Counted from the stretch's first letter, positions 42,383 through 52,795 are shown. The stretch: DNA of 64,000 bases from UBA12191 sp009937185 (GCA_938075155.1 CALJGL010000010.1:1-64000); one strand, 5' to 3'. Notes: generated from the letters alone by a model not told the origin. Numbers and translations are program-made.

Positions 42383-43393
42383 ATGGTCAGTCAGCATACC
42401 GAAATGCCCGCTGTCCTCGGAAAATGGTCCCAAGTTCTCGATGAGAGGGTTCGGGGCCGTTTGGGGACAATTGAGCCGGAATCGCTCAAATTGGCACTTA
42501 TTGAGGCGAATTCAGGCGGGAAAAGGGTTCGGCCTCTTCTTTCGCTGTGGTTTGGCTCAGCTCTAGGTGTGGAAATGGAACGTTTGCTGCCGGTGGCATG
42601 CCTGACGGAGTGGTTACACAGCGCATTTCTGATCCATGACGATATTCAAGACGGAGATATCTGGCGCAGAGATCGGCCGACGCTGTGGAAAAGCCATGGA
42701 ATCCCTACGGCTTTGAATGCTGCTGATTGGCTTCTTTCAGCGGTGTATCGGGAAATCTCTTCGATCTCCTTGGATCCTTCTTCCAGAATTCGAATCTTGG
42801 ATGCTGTCAGCGATGTGCATCGAAGAACTGTCGTAGGCCAGCAGTTCGATCTTTCTGGACGTGCCGATCCCTCATTCTCATTACAAAGGTATGAAGAATT
42901 GGTGCGATCCAAAACAGGTCGATACCTCGCTCTGGGTATGGTGTGTGTGGCCATCGTCAAGGGTTTGGACGACGGCGTCGTCGATACTCTTTGGGATGTC
43001 GGAGATCAGTTAGGGCCGGCTTTTCAAATTCAGGATGATCTTTTAGATTTGACCAAAGGCAAAGGGAGGGGGGGTGAAATGGGGAACGATATTCGGGAAG
43101 GCAAACCTTCCATTCTTTTTGCGCACTCTCTTCAATCTTCTGCCATGACCGATGCTGATAAGTCCTCGTTGGTGTCGATCATGGATCGATCGAGAGAAGA
43201 AACATCGACAACAGATATCCAAGAATGTATGGAAATTTTCGACAAGTGTGGCTCCATCGAGTTTGCGAAGTCGGAAGCCAGAAGTAGGTCTGCTCAGGGC
43301 CTTGGGATATTCAGTGGCATCGATGAGTTGTCTCCCGTGATCAAAGCTGAGTTTGAATCCATCTGTGAATATTTGACCGAGAGGAATCGTTAA
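42383..43393 (+). CDS. Polyprenyl diphosphate synthase
   Basis: 336 residues. Both aspartate-rich motifs are present: HDDIQDGD with RRDRPTLW after it, and DDLLDLTKG. The opening SGGKRVRPLLSLW is the substrate-binding stretch. The enzyme condenses isopentenyl diphosphate with an allylic diphosphate; product length cannot be read from the motifs safely (farnesyl or geranylgeranyl is likely). I chose ATG 42383 with GGAG five bases upstream over a TTG at 42305. It heads an operon with ddl, an inositol monophosphatase-family gene and uvrA; the ddl neighbour hints at a link to wall precursor lipid. Confidence 0.9.
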   Translation: MVSQHTEMPAVLGKWSQVLDERVRGRLGTIEPESLKLALIEANSGGKRVRPLLSLWFGSALGVEMERLLPVACLTEWLHSAFLIHDDIQDGDIWRRDRPTLWKSHGIPTALNAADWLLSAVYREISSISLDPSSRIRILDAVSDVHRRTVVGQQFDLSGRADPSFSLQRYEELVRSKTGRYLALGMVCVAIVKGLDDGVVDTLWDVGDQLGPAFQIQDDLLDLTKGKGRGGEMGNDIREGKPSILFAHSLQSSAMTDADKSSLVSIMDRSREETSTTDIQECMEIFDKCGSIEFAKSEARSRSAQGLGIFSGIDELSPVIKAEFESICEYLTERNR

Positions 43394-43394
43394 T

Positions 43395-44474
43395 TTGGTG
43401 AACTCGAAAAAAAACGTGCTGCTGATTTTTGGTGGAACTTGGAGCGAGAGAGATGTTTCCATCAAGAGTGCTCAGCAAGTACAGCAATGGATTTCCGATG
43501 CTGGATTTATTGTTCGCCCGGTTCGTTGGGACCACGATGGTTGGGTGAAGTGTGAGTCTCAGGATCTTGAAGAAGTCAGCGAAGCTCAACATCCCGCAGA
43601 ATTACTCCAGGAGTTTGTCAATGAAGGGGTCGAAGTTGCCTTCAATTGCCTTCATGGAGGTGCCGGAGAAGATGGCACGGTTGCGGCCTTGTTTCAAATG
43701 TTCCGGATCGCTCATACAGGAGCCGGTGTCAGTGGTTCTGCGATATCTGCCTGCAAAGTTACTTTTAGGCAACGACTCAAAGGCTTAGGGATCAATGTTC
43801 CAAAAGCGGCTGTCGTTCACCGTGAAGTATGGAGATTGAAGTCTACTGAAGTGATTCGTGGGATCGTCGAAGAAATCGGACTCCCGTGCATCGTTAAGGA
43901 TCCTTTTGGCGGATCCTCCGATGGTGTCTCAGTCGTTTCTGGCGACTCTGAAATCGTCGATACGATCGGCGGGCTCCTTGAGACTTGTCCGATGGTTCTT
44001 GTCGAGCAGTTCTTGTATGGAAAAGAATTGTCGATCCCCTGCTTGGGTTCTCGACAAGGAGCGCTACCTCAGACTTTACAATCGGTTGAGATTTGCCTTC
44101 CAGAAGGAGTTCCTTTTGATCGGAAGGTCAAGGATAGCGGCAAGTATGTCGATCCAGAGAGTCGCCAACTCTGCGACCTCCAAATCAATTGTCCATCTAG
44201 TGTGGATGCTGAAGTCAGCGTTGATCTCTCTAGGGCGGTTCGTCAAATACACTTGGAACTCGATTTAGGAACGCTCAGTCGTACCGACTTGATTATTTGT
44301 GGTGAAGAATATTTCTTCCTTGAGACGAATACCTGTCCGGGAATGACCCATAGAAGTTTGGTTCCTCTCTCTGCAAAAGAGAGCGGCTTCGAAGGACCTG
44401 AATTGATTCGCCGAATGCTGGACGCTGCCATTTCTCAGCATTTGGGACGTGCGACCGGGGGGTCCTTTGCCTGA
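43395..44474 (+). CDS. ddl: D-alanine--D-alanine ligase
   Basis: 359 residues; joins two D-alanines for the peptidoglycan stem. ATP-grasp signatures: LLIFGGTWSERDVSIKSAQQV at the start, NCLHGGAGEDGTVAALFQ, HTGAGVSGSAISACKVTFRQRL, IVKDPFGGSSDGVSVV and the ending ETNTCPGMTHRSLVP with metal-binding Glu/Asn. The start is TTG 43395 (GAGGA nine bases before) or the next codon GTG. It begins two bases after the prenyl synthase stop. Confidence 0.93.
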   Translation: MVNSKKNVLLIFGGTWSERDVSIKSAQQVQQWISDAGFIVRPVRWDHDGWVKCESQDLEEVSEAQHPAELLQEFVNEGVEVAFNCLHGGAGEDGTVAALFQMFRIAHTGAGVSGSAISACKVTFRQRLKGLGINVPKAAVVHREVWRLKSTEVIRGIVEEIGLPCIVKDPFGGSSDGVSVVSGDSEIVDTIGGLLETCPMVLVEQFLYGKELSIPCLGSRQGALPQTLQSVEICLPEGVPFDRKVKDSGKYVDPESRQLCDLQINCPSSVDAEVSVDLSRAVRQIHLELDLGTLSRTDLIICGEEYFFLETNTCPGMTHRSLVPLSAKESGFEGPELIRRMLDAAISQHLGRATGGSFA

Positions 44475-45354
44475 AAAGAGACCCTTTCAAGACGGTCTCT
44501 TTTCCGGTGACGAATTCCTAAAGTTGCTGAATCTAGTTGAGCTCTCTGGACAAGGTCTGTTGTCAGATCGTGAACAACTCCGCATGGGAAAATTGTCGAT
44601 CGAGATGAAGGGCTTTCGGGATCTGGTGACTTCTGCTGACAGAAATTCAGAAGAGACCCTGATCTCCGGTATAAAGACCTTGTTCCCAGAGGATGCGATC
44701 TACAGCGAAGAATCGGGAGAGGTTCGAGCGACAGGATCGAGACGTTGGATCTTGGATCCTTTAGACGGCACTACGAACTTTGCTCATGGTCATCCTCTCT
44801 TTGCTGTTTCAGCAGGGCTGGTGGATTCTGAAGGTCCATTAGCGGCTGTTATTCACGCCCCAGTGCTCGGGGAAACCTGGTGGGCCACTCGGGGAGGGGG
44901 AGCTTGGGTTCGCCGAGTCTCTTCTTCTTCAGCTGACGTGGTAGCTCCTCGAGCTCTTCATGTGGCAACACCTGTTGATCTGGCCTCTTCGTTGTTAGCG
45001 ACTGGATTTAGTTATCGCCGAAGAGAAGTTGATCATGGGGCCGTTGATCTCTTTGAAGACTTGTTGTTGAAAGCGAGAGAGATTCGACGAGGGGGAAGTG
45101 CATGTCTTGATCTTGCATTCACAGCGGCGGGAATATTCGCTGGGTTTTGGGAATTTGAACTGGCTCCTCACGATGTTTCAGCGGGCGCACTTCTAGTGAG
45201 AGAGGCCGGGGGAATGGTCACCGATGGAGAAGGTGGCGACGATTGGCTTTTCGGCAAGAGTATTATCGCTTCAGCGCCTAGCCTTCATGAAGAACTCTTG
45301 AAACGTGTGGCCCCGGTGACGATCGCTTTGAAAAAGAATTCAGGTTCATCGTGA
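44449..45354 (+). CDS. Inositol monophosphatase-family phosphatase
   Basis: Up to 301 residues; TTG 44467 is an alternative start with a G-run four bases before. The metal site is complete: SEESGE (Glu88), DPLDGTTNFAHG (Asp103, Asp106) and WEFELAPHDVSAGALLVREAGG with the third Asp. The family acts on inositol-1-phosphate, histidinol phosphate, or 3'-phosphoadenosine phosphate (CysQ); the substrate cannot be decided here. It overlaps ddl by 26 bases (8 with the later start) and uvrA by four. Confidence 0.88.
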   Translation: MRPGGPLPEKRPFQDGLFSGDEFLKLLNLVELSGQGLLSDREQLRMGKLSIEMKGFRDLVTSADRNSEETLISGIKTLFPEDAIYSEESGEVRATGSRRWILDPLDGTTNFAHGHPLFAVSAGLVDSEGPLAAVIHAPVLGETWWATRGGGAWVRRVSSSSADVVAPRALHVATPVDLASSLLATGFSYRRREVDHGAVDLFEDLLLKAREIRRGGSACLDLAFTAAGIFAGFWEFELAPHDVSAGALLVREAGGMVTDGEGGDDWLFGKSIIASAPSLHEELLKRVAPVTIALKKNSGSS

Positions 45355-48300
45355 GCAATAGAAATAATGGACGCCCTCTTATTGTTCGTGGGGCAAGAGA
45401 AAATAATCTCAGAAACATCGATGTAGAAATCCCGCGTGAGCGATTGGTTGTCGTTACTGGTGTCAGTGGCTCCGGTAAATCGACCTTGGCTCATGACATC
45501 ATTTGCCGAGAGGGGCAGCGTCGATTTGTTGAGAGTTTAAGCCCTTATGCTCGACAGTACCTAGGACGCATGGATAGGCCGCAAGTGGAGACTGTGGAAG
45601 GTCTCAGTCCCACCATCGCTATCGATCAAAAAACTATTTCAAGAAATCCGCGCTCAACAGTGGGCACTATTACTGAGATATTGGATTTACTGAGGTTGCT
45701 GTACGCGCGTTTAGGTACTCCTCATTGTCCGGAGTGTGGCGAGTTGATCGAAGGTCGAAGCCGGGAGCAAATCGTTCTTCATGCCTGGCATCATCATTCG
45801 GCGAAAGACGTGACGATTTGCGCTCCCATTGTTCTGGAGCGAAAAGGGGAATATCGAAAAGAACTGGAAGACTTGCGCGAGCAAGGATTTCAGAGAGTGC
45901 GTATCGATGGTGAAATTCTTAGACTGTCTGAAGAAATCGTATTGGCCAGATATGAGCGTCATACTATCGAAATTGTCCTAGACCGTGTGAAGTTGGTCGA
46001 TGGCAAAAGAGGACGCTTTGCAGAGGCTGTTGAGAAAGCCCTCTCACTGGGCAATGGACTTGTGAACCTTGTCATCGGTGACGAAGCGACTCTCTTTTCT
46101 AGCCGATTAGGATGCACTTCATGTTCCGTCACTATTCCTGAACTCGAACCCCGATTGTTTTCTTTCAATAGCCCTCTAGGGGCTTGTGATCGTTGCGATG
46201 GCCTCGGTCGACGCAGATCGCCTTCTGAAGAAAGCATGGTTAAAGATCCTGATTTGTCCATCGAGGATGGTGCTTTGCAATTGCGTAAGCAAGGAAAGGT
46301 GATCCGTGGACTGGGTATTCCGTGGAAGGTACTCACCGATGCCTTGGCCGAGATTCGTATTGATGGCTCCCGGCCTTGGAAGAAATTGACTCAACGAGCA
46401 CGTCAGTTTCTGTTGGATGGGGCAGCCTCGGTGGGGCATAAATCGAACTGGCCCGGATTAATCCAGTTATCCGAAGTCTCCTATGATTTGCATGGTGGTC
46501 GGGAACTGGAACGTTGGATGCCGTACTCTCCATGTCGAAGTTGTCATGGAAGTCGACTGCAGCCAGCAGCGAGATCAGTGCTCTTTAAGAATCGTGGTAT
46601 TCAAGAGATTTGCGAAATGACCGTTGAGCAAGCCACTCAATTTTTCGCGAATTTGACCCTCGATGATCGAGAGGCATTGATCGGCCAATCTATATTCCCC
46701 GAGATTGGGGCTCGCTTAGAATTTCTCGATAAAGTGGGTTTGGGATATTTAGCCATCGGGCGATCTGCAGACACACTTTCCGGAGGTGAAGCGCAAAGGA
46801 TACGATTGGCGAGTCAATTGGGGAGTGGACTTCGAGGCGTGCTCTACGTGTTGGATGAACCTTCGATTGGCCTACACGCCTCTGATAATGCCACCATGTT
46901 GGAAATGCTCAGAGGGCTCCGGGACAAAGGGAATTCGCTACTGGTCGTAGAGCATGACCGGGAAACGATCGAGAGTGCCGATCACGTCATCGATATTGGT
47001 CCTGGTGCGGGAATCCATGGCGGGGAGCTCACGGGCGAAGGCACCGTCAGTCAGTTGCGCAAGAGTCCTCGTTCTGTCACGGGGGATTATCTCAGTGGTA
47101 GATCTGAAATCGCTATTCCTCAACAGAGAAGAAAAGCACAGGGGCATTTGGTGGTGCGCGGTGCAAGGATGCACAATCTCAACAATATCGATGTTGAAAT
47201 CCCTTTAGGGAGCCTTGTTGTCATTTCGGGTGTGAGCGGTTCAGGGAAAAGTACTCTTGTTCAAGGCATTTTACAGCCTGCTGTTGCCGATCATTTGGAG
47301 TTGTTAACCGAGCCACCTGGAGACCATGACAAGGTCGAGGGCTTGGACGAGATCGACAAAATGATTCGTATCGATCAGAGCCCGATCGGTAGAACTCCAC
47401 GATCCAATTCAGGAACTTACACAAAAGTCTTTGATGATATCCGGGATCTCTTCGCCAAAACCCCAGAAGCCAGAGCGCGAGGATGGAAAAAGGGTCGCTT
47501 TTCATTCAACGTCAAAGGGGGGCGCTGTGAAGCGTGTGAAGGTGCCGGTGTCACAACAATAGGAATGCAGTTCATGGCAGACATTCAGGTGGTCTGCGAC
47601 GAGTGTCAGGGGACACGATTTAATGAAGAGACTCGGACGGTGAGGTGGCGCGGCCATGACGTCTCCGAAGTTCTCGCTCTTTCGATCGACGATGCTGCTC
47701 GTCTTTTTGAAGATGTCCCACAGGTGTTTTCGACATTGGACACTTTACAGAAAGTGGGTTTGGGGTACGTCTCTTTGGGGCAGCCCAGTACCACTCTTTC
47801 TGGGGGTGAAGCCCAACGGGTCAAATTGGCCACAGAATTGAGAAAAAGAAGCACTGGGAAGACTCTGTACATCCTCGACGAGCCGACTACAGGATTGCAC
47901 TTTGCGGATGTTCAAAATCTCCTCAACTGTCTTCAGGCCCTCGTCGAAAGAGGCAACTCCGTCATCGTGATCGAACATTGCATGGACGTGATCAAGCAAG
48001 CGGATCACGTGATCGATCTGGGTCCTGAGGGAGGAGCTGGGGGTGGGCGTATCGTGGCTTGTGGCACCCCCGAGGAAATCATTAAGACTAAAGGTCTGAC
48101 CGCTCAAGCTTTGAAACCGGAAATGACGGGTGTCCACAAAAAGGTGACCCAAAAAGGGAAAAAGAGGGGATCCGGAAAAGGGGAACCCACCGATCGATTT
48201 ATCATTGAAGGTGCTCGTCAAAATAATCTTAAAGATGTCAGAGTCGAAATCCCAGCAGGAGAAATGACTGTGATTACAGGTCCGAGTGGTTCGGGTAAGA

Positions 48301-51077
48301 GCACTTTGGCCTTCGATATTTTGTTCTCCGAGGGACAGAGAAGGTATTTAGAAAGCTTATCGACATACGCCAGAAGATTTTTAGGCCGTATGGATCGTGC
48401 TCTTGTCGATCGAGTCGAGGGGATTGCACCGGCGGTGGCTATCGATCAGAGGAATCGTGGCAGCAATCCTCGGTCCACTGTCGCAACCTCTACTGAGATT
48501 TACGATTATTTACGGATCCTGTTTGCTCGGGCAGGTGAGGCATCATGCACCACCTGCGACGTTCCGTTGGAATCCGCGACTCCTGCCGTCGCCAGTCGCC
48601 GAATCCTTGAGGAACGAGGTGAGGAACCTACTCTACTTTTGGCTCCTCTCAATGCTCCCTTCCCAGATCTAGGATCTTTGCAGAGGGAAGGTTTTGCTCG
48701 TTTGAGGTTGAATGGATCGGAAGTTCTTAGATTTGACGAGATCGACGATTCGGACATGATTGAAAATGCTGACCAGGTCGACGTGGTCGTTGATCGATTG
48801 AAGCCTGGAAAGTCAGGGCGCGCCCGTGTCGCTGAAAGTGTCGAGGAATGTTATCGGAGGGGATTGGATCGGCTCATTGTTGCCGATGCGAGTGGGCAAG
48901 AGGTGGCGAGATATACGCGTCATCTTTCATGTCCTTCGGGTCACATGATGTTGACGGAAGAACTGTCTCCTCGGTTGTTTTCGTTCAATCATCATTCAGG
49001 GGCTTGTTCCGGTTGTTCTGGATTAGGTGTTCTGAAACAGGTCGATCCTCGATTACTGATTACGAATGAGAGTAAACCGCTCTTTAATGGTGCGATGGAA
49101 CATCGTCTCGGTTCCTGGATCGGTCGGCGTAGTTCTCGTGTCAGAAAAGTCATCGATGCAGCACTGGAAGCTCATGGCTTTGACCCCAAATCCCCTGTGC
49201 AGGAGTTGGGTGAGGATGGTTGGAATCTGATTCTTCACGGAACCGGTGATCAATCTTATCCGGTTCGATACAGAACTCGTCGAGGCAGCGGTCGTTTACG
49301 ACAAGTGACGGGATCGACCTGGGAGGGTTTGATTCAGAGAGTCTCCGCCTGGCACCAAAGGGCCGGTTCTCCTCGTTGGAGACGAGCCATCGAAGATCAC
49401 TTGGCGATTCGTCCATGTCCCGGCTGCTCCGGGGGGCGATTGAAACCCGAATTATTGGCGGTCAGGATTGAAGGTAAGAATATCTCTGACCTTTGCCAGT
49501 TGACGGTGTCCTCCGCTCTTGAATTTTTTAATAGTTTGACGTTGAGCGGCTATCGTAAAGAGGTGGCTCAACAGATACATACGGAAGTGGCCAGTCGTCT
49601 AGGATTCTTAGAACAAGTCGGATTGGGATATCTTGGGTTGGACAGAGCGACCGAATCACTTTCAGGCGGAGAATCCCAAAGAATACGATTGGCGACTCAA
49701 ATTGGTAATCAATTGGTGGGCGTCCTTTATGTCCTGGACGAACCTACGATAGGTCTGCACCCCAGAGACGTCGATCGTTTGTTGGATTCGTTGGTCTCTC
49801 TTAAAGATCAAGGCAACACATTAGTGGTCGTTGAGCATGACGAAAGAACGATGAATCGTGCGGATCACATCGTGGATATGGGACCTGGAGCGGGAGTCGA
49901 AGGAGGGGAAGTTGTTGCAGAAGGAACACCCGAATCGATGAGGAATAATACCCAATCACGGACAGGTGATTTTTTAGCGGGTCGTGAACTGGTCTACGAA
50001 ATTTCTGAAAGACGCTCTCCCGAGAATGGCGATTTGACCGTTGTTGGAGCCAGAGCAAATAATCTGAAAAATCTAACGGTGTCGTTTCCAAAGGGAGTCT
50101 TGACCTGTGTCACAGGTGTTTCCGGATCTGGGAAATCTTCTCTAGTCATGGATATCCTTGCTCGCGAATTGGCCACTCAGTTGGCCGGTGCGAGACCTGC
50201 GAGTGCGGAACATGAGCGGCTCGAAGGAGTCGAAGGCTTCGATGGATTAGGAGTGATTGACCAACAACCCTTGGGCAGAACTCCTTCTTCGAATGCCGCC
50301 ACTTACACAGGGCTGATGTCTCCAATGCGCGGATTGTATGCAAAAACAGCCTTGGCTCGATTAAGGGGTTGGGGACCTGGCCGGTTCTCATTCAACGTTG
50401 CCGGTGGTCGTTGCGAAACCTGTGAAGGTAAAGGAGGTGTATTGATTGAAATGCATTTCCTGAGCGACGTTTGGGTCAAATGCGATGATTGCCACGGGAA
50501 GCGATATGAGTCCGAAACTTTGGAAGCCCGTTGGAAAGGGCACAGCATTGCAGACGTCCTCGAGATGGACGTTCGACAAGCGCGCCAGGTATTCGACGGC
50601 ATTCCTGCGATTTCATCAATGTTGACTGCTCTTGAAGATGTGGGTCTGGGATATTTAAGTTTGGGACAGTCGGCGACGACACTTTCAGGTGGAGAAGCCC
50701 AGAGAGTGAAGTTGGCATCTGAATTGGGTCGTCGTTCGCGTGGACGGAAAATATACATTTTAGACGAACCTACGACGGGGCTTCATTTCGGTGACGTAAA
50801 ACTGTTGGTGAAAATGTTACATAGACTTGTGGACAGAGGCGATACCGTGGTGGTGATTGAACACGATATGGACCTTGTTGCGAGTGCCGACCATGTCATC
50901 GATTTGGGACCAGATGGTGGAGGTGCCGGCGGAGGCATCGTCGCTGAGGGGACACCGGAAGAAGTCGCCAAATGCCGGAAGAGTTATACGGGCAAAGCTT
51001 TGTCAGAGAAATTCAAGGCTGCAAAAAAAACGTCTGCTCGAAAAAAGTCTACGAAAACAAAATCAGGTGGAAAGTAG
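45351..51077 (+). CDS. uvrA: Double-length excinuclease ABC subunit UvrA
   Basis: 1908 residues made of two complete UvrA units in tandem (about 1-935 and 950-1890), giving four ABC ATPase modules. Each unit shows GVSGSGKST or GPSGSGKST, the LSGGE signature followed by DEPS/DEPT, a second Walker A, and RFSFN(V)xGGRCExCEG with CxxC zinc ligands (two zinc modules in unit one). In unit two the first zinc ligand pair reads CPSGH instead of CxxC, so that finger may be altered. UvrA recognises bulky DNA damage and loads UvrB; normally two chains dimerise, and here one chain may hold both halves. Known from Planctomycetes and Chlamydiae. Starts GTG 45351 on the stop of the previous gene. Confidence 0.95.
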   Translation: MSNRNNGRPLIVRGARENNLRNIDVEIPRERLVVVTGVSGSGKSTLAHDIICREGQRRFVESLSPYARQYLGRMDRPQVETVEGLSPTIAIDQKTISRNPRSTVGTITEILDLLRLLYARLGTPHCPECGELIEGRSREQIVLHAWHHHSAKDVTICAPIVLERKGEYRKELEDLREQGFQRVRIDGEILRLSEEIVLARYERHTIEIVLDRVKLVDGKRGRFAEAVEKALSLGNGLVNLVIGDEATLFSSRLGCTSCSVTIPELEPRLFSFNSPLGACDRCDGLGRRRSPSEESMVKDPDLSIEDGALQLRKQGKVIRGLGIPWKVLTDALAEIRIDGSRPWKKLTQRARQFLLDGAASVGHKSNWPGLIQLSEVSYDLHGGRELERWMPYSPCRSCHGSRLQPAARSVLFKNRGIQEICEMTVEQATQFFANLTLDDREALIGQSIFPEIGARLEFLDKVGLGYLAIGRSADTLSGGEAQRIRLASQLGSGLRGVLYVLDEPSIGLHASDNATMLEMLRGLRDKGNSLLVVEHDRETIESADHVIDIGPGAGIHGGELTGEGTVSQLRKSPRSVTGDYLSGRSEIAIPQQRRKAQGHLVVRGARMHNLNNIDVEIPLGSLVVISGVSGSGKSTLVQGILQPAVADHLELLTEPPGDHDKVEGLDEIDKMIRIDQSPIGRTPRSNSGTYTKVFDDIRDLFAKTPEARARGWKKGRFSFNVKGGRCEACEGAGVTTIGMQFMADIQVVCDECQGTRFNEETRTVRWRGHDVSEVLALSIDDAARLFEDVPQVFSTLDTLQKVGLGYVSLGQPSTTLSGGEAQRVKLATELRKRSTGKTLYILDEPTTGLHFADVQNLLNCLQALVERGNSVIVIEHCMDVIKQADHVIDLGPEGGAGGGRIVACGTPEEIIKTKGLTAQALKPEMTGVHKKVTQKGKKRGSGKGEPTDRFIIEGARQNNLKDVRVEIPAGEMTVITGPSGSGKSTLAFDILFSEGQRRYLESLSTYARRFLGRMDRALVDRVEGIAPAVAIDQRNRGSNPRSTVATSTEIYDYLRILFARAGEASCTTCDVPLESATPAVASRRILEERGEEPTLLLAPLNAPFPDLGSLQREGFARLRLNGSEVLRFDEIDDSDMIENADQVDVVVDRLKPGKSGRARVAESVEECYRRGLDRLIVADASGQEVARYTRHLSCPSGHMMLTEELSPRLFSFNHHSGACSGCSGLGVLKQVDPRLLITNESKPLFNGAMEHRLGSWIGRRSSRVRKVIDAALEAHGFDPKSPVQELGEDGWNLILHGTGDQSYPVRYRTRRGSGRLRQVTGSTWEGLIQRVSAWHQRAGSPRWRRAIEDHLAIRPCPGCSGGRLKPELLAVRIEGKNISDLCQLTVSSALEFFNSLTLSGYRKEVAQQIHTEVASRLGFLEQVGLGYLGLDRATESLSGGESQRIRLATQIGNQLVGVLYVLDEPTIGLHPRDVDRLLDSLVSLKDQGNTLVVVEHDERTMNRADHIVDMGPGAGVEGGEVVAEGTPESMRNNTQSRTGDFLAGRELVYEISERRSPENGDLTVVGARANNLKNLTVSFPKGVLTCVTGVSGSGKSSLVMDILARELATQLAGARPASAEHERLEGVEGFDGLGVIDQQPLGRTPSSNAATYTGLMSPMRGLYAKTALARLRGWGPGRFSFNVAGGRCETCEGKGGVLIEMHFLSDVWVKCDDCHGKRYESETLEARWKGHSIADVLEMDVRQARQVFDGIPAISSMLTALEDVGLGYLSLGQSATTLSGGEAQRVKLASELGRRSRGRKIYILDEPTTGLHFGDVKLLVKMLHRLVDRGDTVVVIEHDMDLVASADHVIDLGPDGGGAGGGIVAEGTPEEVAKCRKSYTGKALSEKFKAAKKTSARKKSTKTKSGGK

Positions 51078-51131
51078 CCACTCGTGGGGGGGCTTTCGAA
51101 TCACAGTTCTTTCTCATGGGTAGTTTTTAGT

Positions 51132-52253
51132 TCACTCTGCCGCAAGATCTCGTGTTCTTTCTAGGAGTTGTTGCTCTAACTGCGCCTGTCTCGATAATCC
51201 GTTGACCAAGCCTCTGAGAGCTTCTTCCAGATCACTGGAGGCTTTCTGACCTTTGCCCCTGAATTCTAAGAGGTCGCGAACTATTTCAGTCGTTCTTCGA
51301 ACTTCGACTGCTCCTTCAGCGTAGCGATTCGCACATTCGTGCAGAGCGATGAACGCTCCTTCTCGATCTCCAGGACTGTTCAGAATTCTCCAAGGACGGC
51401 TTCTGATTTCAGTGACCAAGCCATGTAGATCTTGGCTGGTGTCATTCAAGTTTTCCACAGTATGGCGAATTGGAGCCCTGTTCTCTTGTAAAATTTCATG
51501 GAGGTCGTCGAGTATTCGATCGGTTTTTCGGCCAACTATGGAAATGGATTCTGCCGTATCGGGAAGGATTTGAGCATGGCTTCGCAGCTCTTGTAGTAGT
51601 TCTTCAGCATTCTGGATCGACTGAAGAATAGGAATGCGACCTTCTCTCACAAGTTGCCGGAGTTCTTGAGAGGCTGAGTTGAGACTTTCTCCCGCCGTGA
51701 CAAGCGTGCTGGTCATCTCGTACAACCCGCCTGATCGATTCAAGAAATCACCCAGTCTGCCCACCGACTCTGCCGCTCTTCGTAGCGCACTGAGGGCGAT
51801 CGAGGATTGCTGTTCGTCATGATATTTTTTTCCGAGATCCACCATCAAGATATCGGTCTCTAGTATCGATTCGGTGTGACCAGGGGTGATGTCGATGGTG
51901 TTGCCTCGATTCGCCAATTGGCGCAACTGTACCTTTGATCCCGCTGTAATCCGGTGTTTGGCATTCCGTGAGATATTGGCATGGGCAACAAATAGAGGTA
52001 GAGAGGAGGCGGAATCTTCAGCTTCAAGTTTTTCAATAAATTCAATGCTATGAACTTTTCCGATGGGGTGTCCCCGGAAGGTCACTAGCGTCCCAGTTTC
52101 GATGAGACCGACGTCTTCTAGGGAGAAACTGATCTGTTCCTCAGACGCATTCGCAAGATCAGGAAGTGGCAACTGCGACACGAGGGTCAATGTGATCAGT
52201 AAGAAAAAGAGAAGTCCCCATCTTTTGTGGAAAGATTGTTGATTCTTCGGCAT
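51132..52253 (-). CDS. MCE/MlaD-family protein
   Basis: About 373 residues from ATG 52253 (GGGAG eight bases before). One N-terminal membrane segment (WGLLFFLLITLTLVSQLPL), then an MCE-type beta domain (GTLVTFRGHPIGKVHSIEFIE and KVQLRQLANRGNTIDI), then about 220 residues of helices with heptad pattern, as in tunnel-forming MlaD/PqiB/Mce proteins that carry phospholipid between membranes. The permease (MlaE) and ATPase (MlaF) usually next to it are absent from this neighbourhood. Convergent with uvrA. Confidence 0.75.
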   Translation of the reverse strand: MPKNQQSFHKRWGLLFFLLITLTLVSQLPLPDLANASEEQISFSLEDVGLIETGTLVTFRGHPIGKVHSIEFIEKLEAEDSASSLPLFVAHANISRNAKHRITAGSKVQLRQLANRGNTIDITPGHTESILETDILMVDLGKKYHDEQQSSIALSALRRAAESVGRLGDFLNRSGGLYEMTSTLVTAGESLNSASQELRQLVREGRIPILQSIQNAEELLQELRSHAQILPDTAESISIVGRKTDRILDDLHEILQENRAPIRHTVENLNDTSQDLHGLVTEIRSRPWRILNSPGDREGAFIALHECANRYAEGAVEVRRTTEIVRDLLEFRGKGQKASSDLEEALRGLVNGLSRQAQLEQQLLERTRDLAAE

Positions 52254-52381
52254 TTTGATTCTCCCTGTTGATCCATGATCGATCCGGCAAAGAGAAACGA
52301 GTTCATCTTTACCATCCTGAAGTATCGACACAATTCAGGGGGTTCTTCATATCTTTTTCCAAAGCTGAAATTCGGTGTGCT

Positions 52382-52795
52382 TTAGGAGGTAGATCCGGGA
52401 AAGAGCGTTTGCCACCAATCAACATGTTGCAATTGGGACTCTATTCGTTCTTTACGTGATCCGAGGTATTCGAAAGGGGGCGCGGTTTCAGCGTGTGAAC
52501 CCGAAAGAATCAATATCACAGCCCGAGCATTGTACCGAACCCAGCGATCTTCGTCGGTCAGTACGGGGAACAGGAGTGGAACGTATTCACGATTCCCAGT
52601 TTGTTGAATCAGGTGAATTGTTTGCGTTCGTATGGCTGCATCCTGATTCAGTAGCCCCGGCCAGGTTCCTCCTCCATCGCTCACGATGAGAGAGGACGTT
52701 TGGCAACCCTGACCACATATTGTGAAGAGGATCAACAACGGTAATACCCAGCGTAAGGGCCGCAGTAGATACTCATTGACGGGGTGTCTCTTCAT
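52382..52795 (-). CDS. Small lipoprotein with HEAT-like repeat
   Basis: 137 residues. Hydrophobic segment WVLPLLILFTICGQGC with a lipobox-like end (GQGC). The mature part holds a HEAT-like helix pair (DAAIRTQTIHLIQQTGNREYVPLLFPVLTDEDRWVRYNARAVILIL) and a charged end. No function recognised. It ends 129 bases before the MCE start in the same direction and may be co-transcribed. Confidence 0.6.
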   Translation of the reverse strand: MKRHPVNEYLLRPLRWVLPLLILFTICGQGCQTSSLIVSDGGGTWPGLLNQDAAIRTQTIHLIQQTGNREYVPLLFPVLTDEDRWVRYNARAVILILSGSHAETAPPFEYLGSRKERIESQLQHVDWWQTLFPGSTS

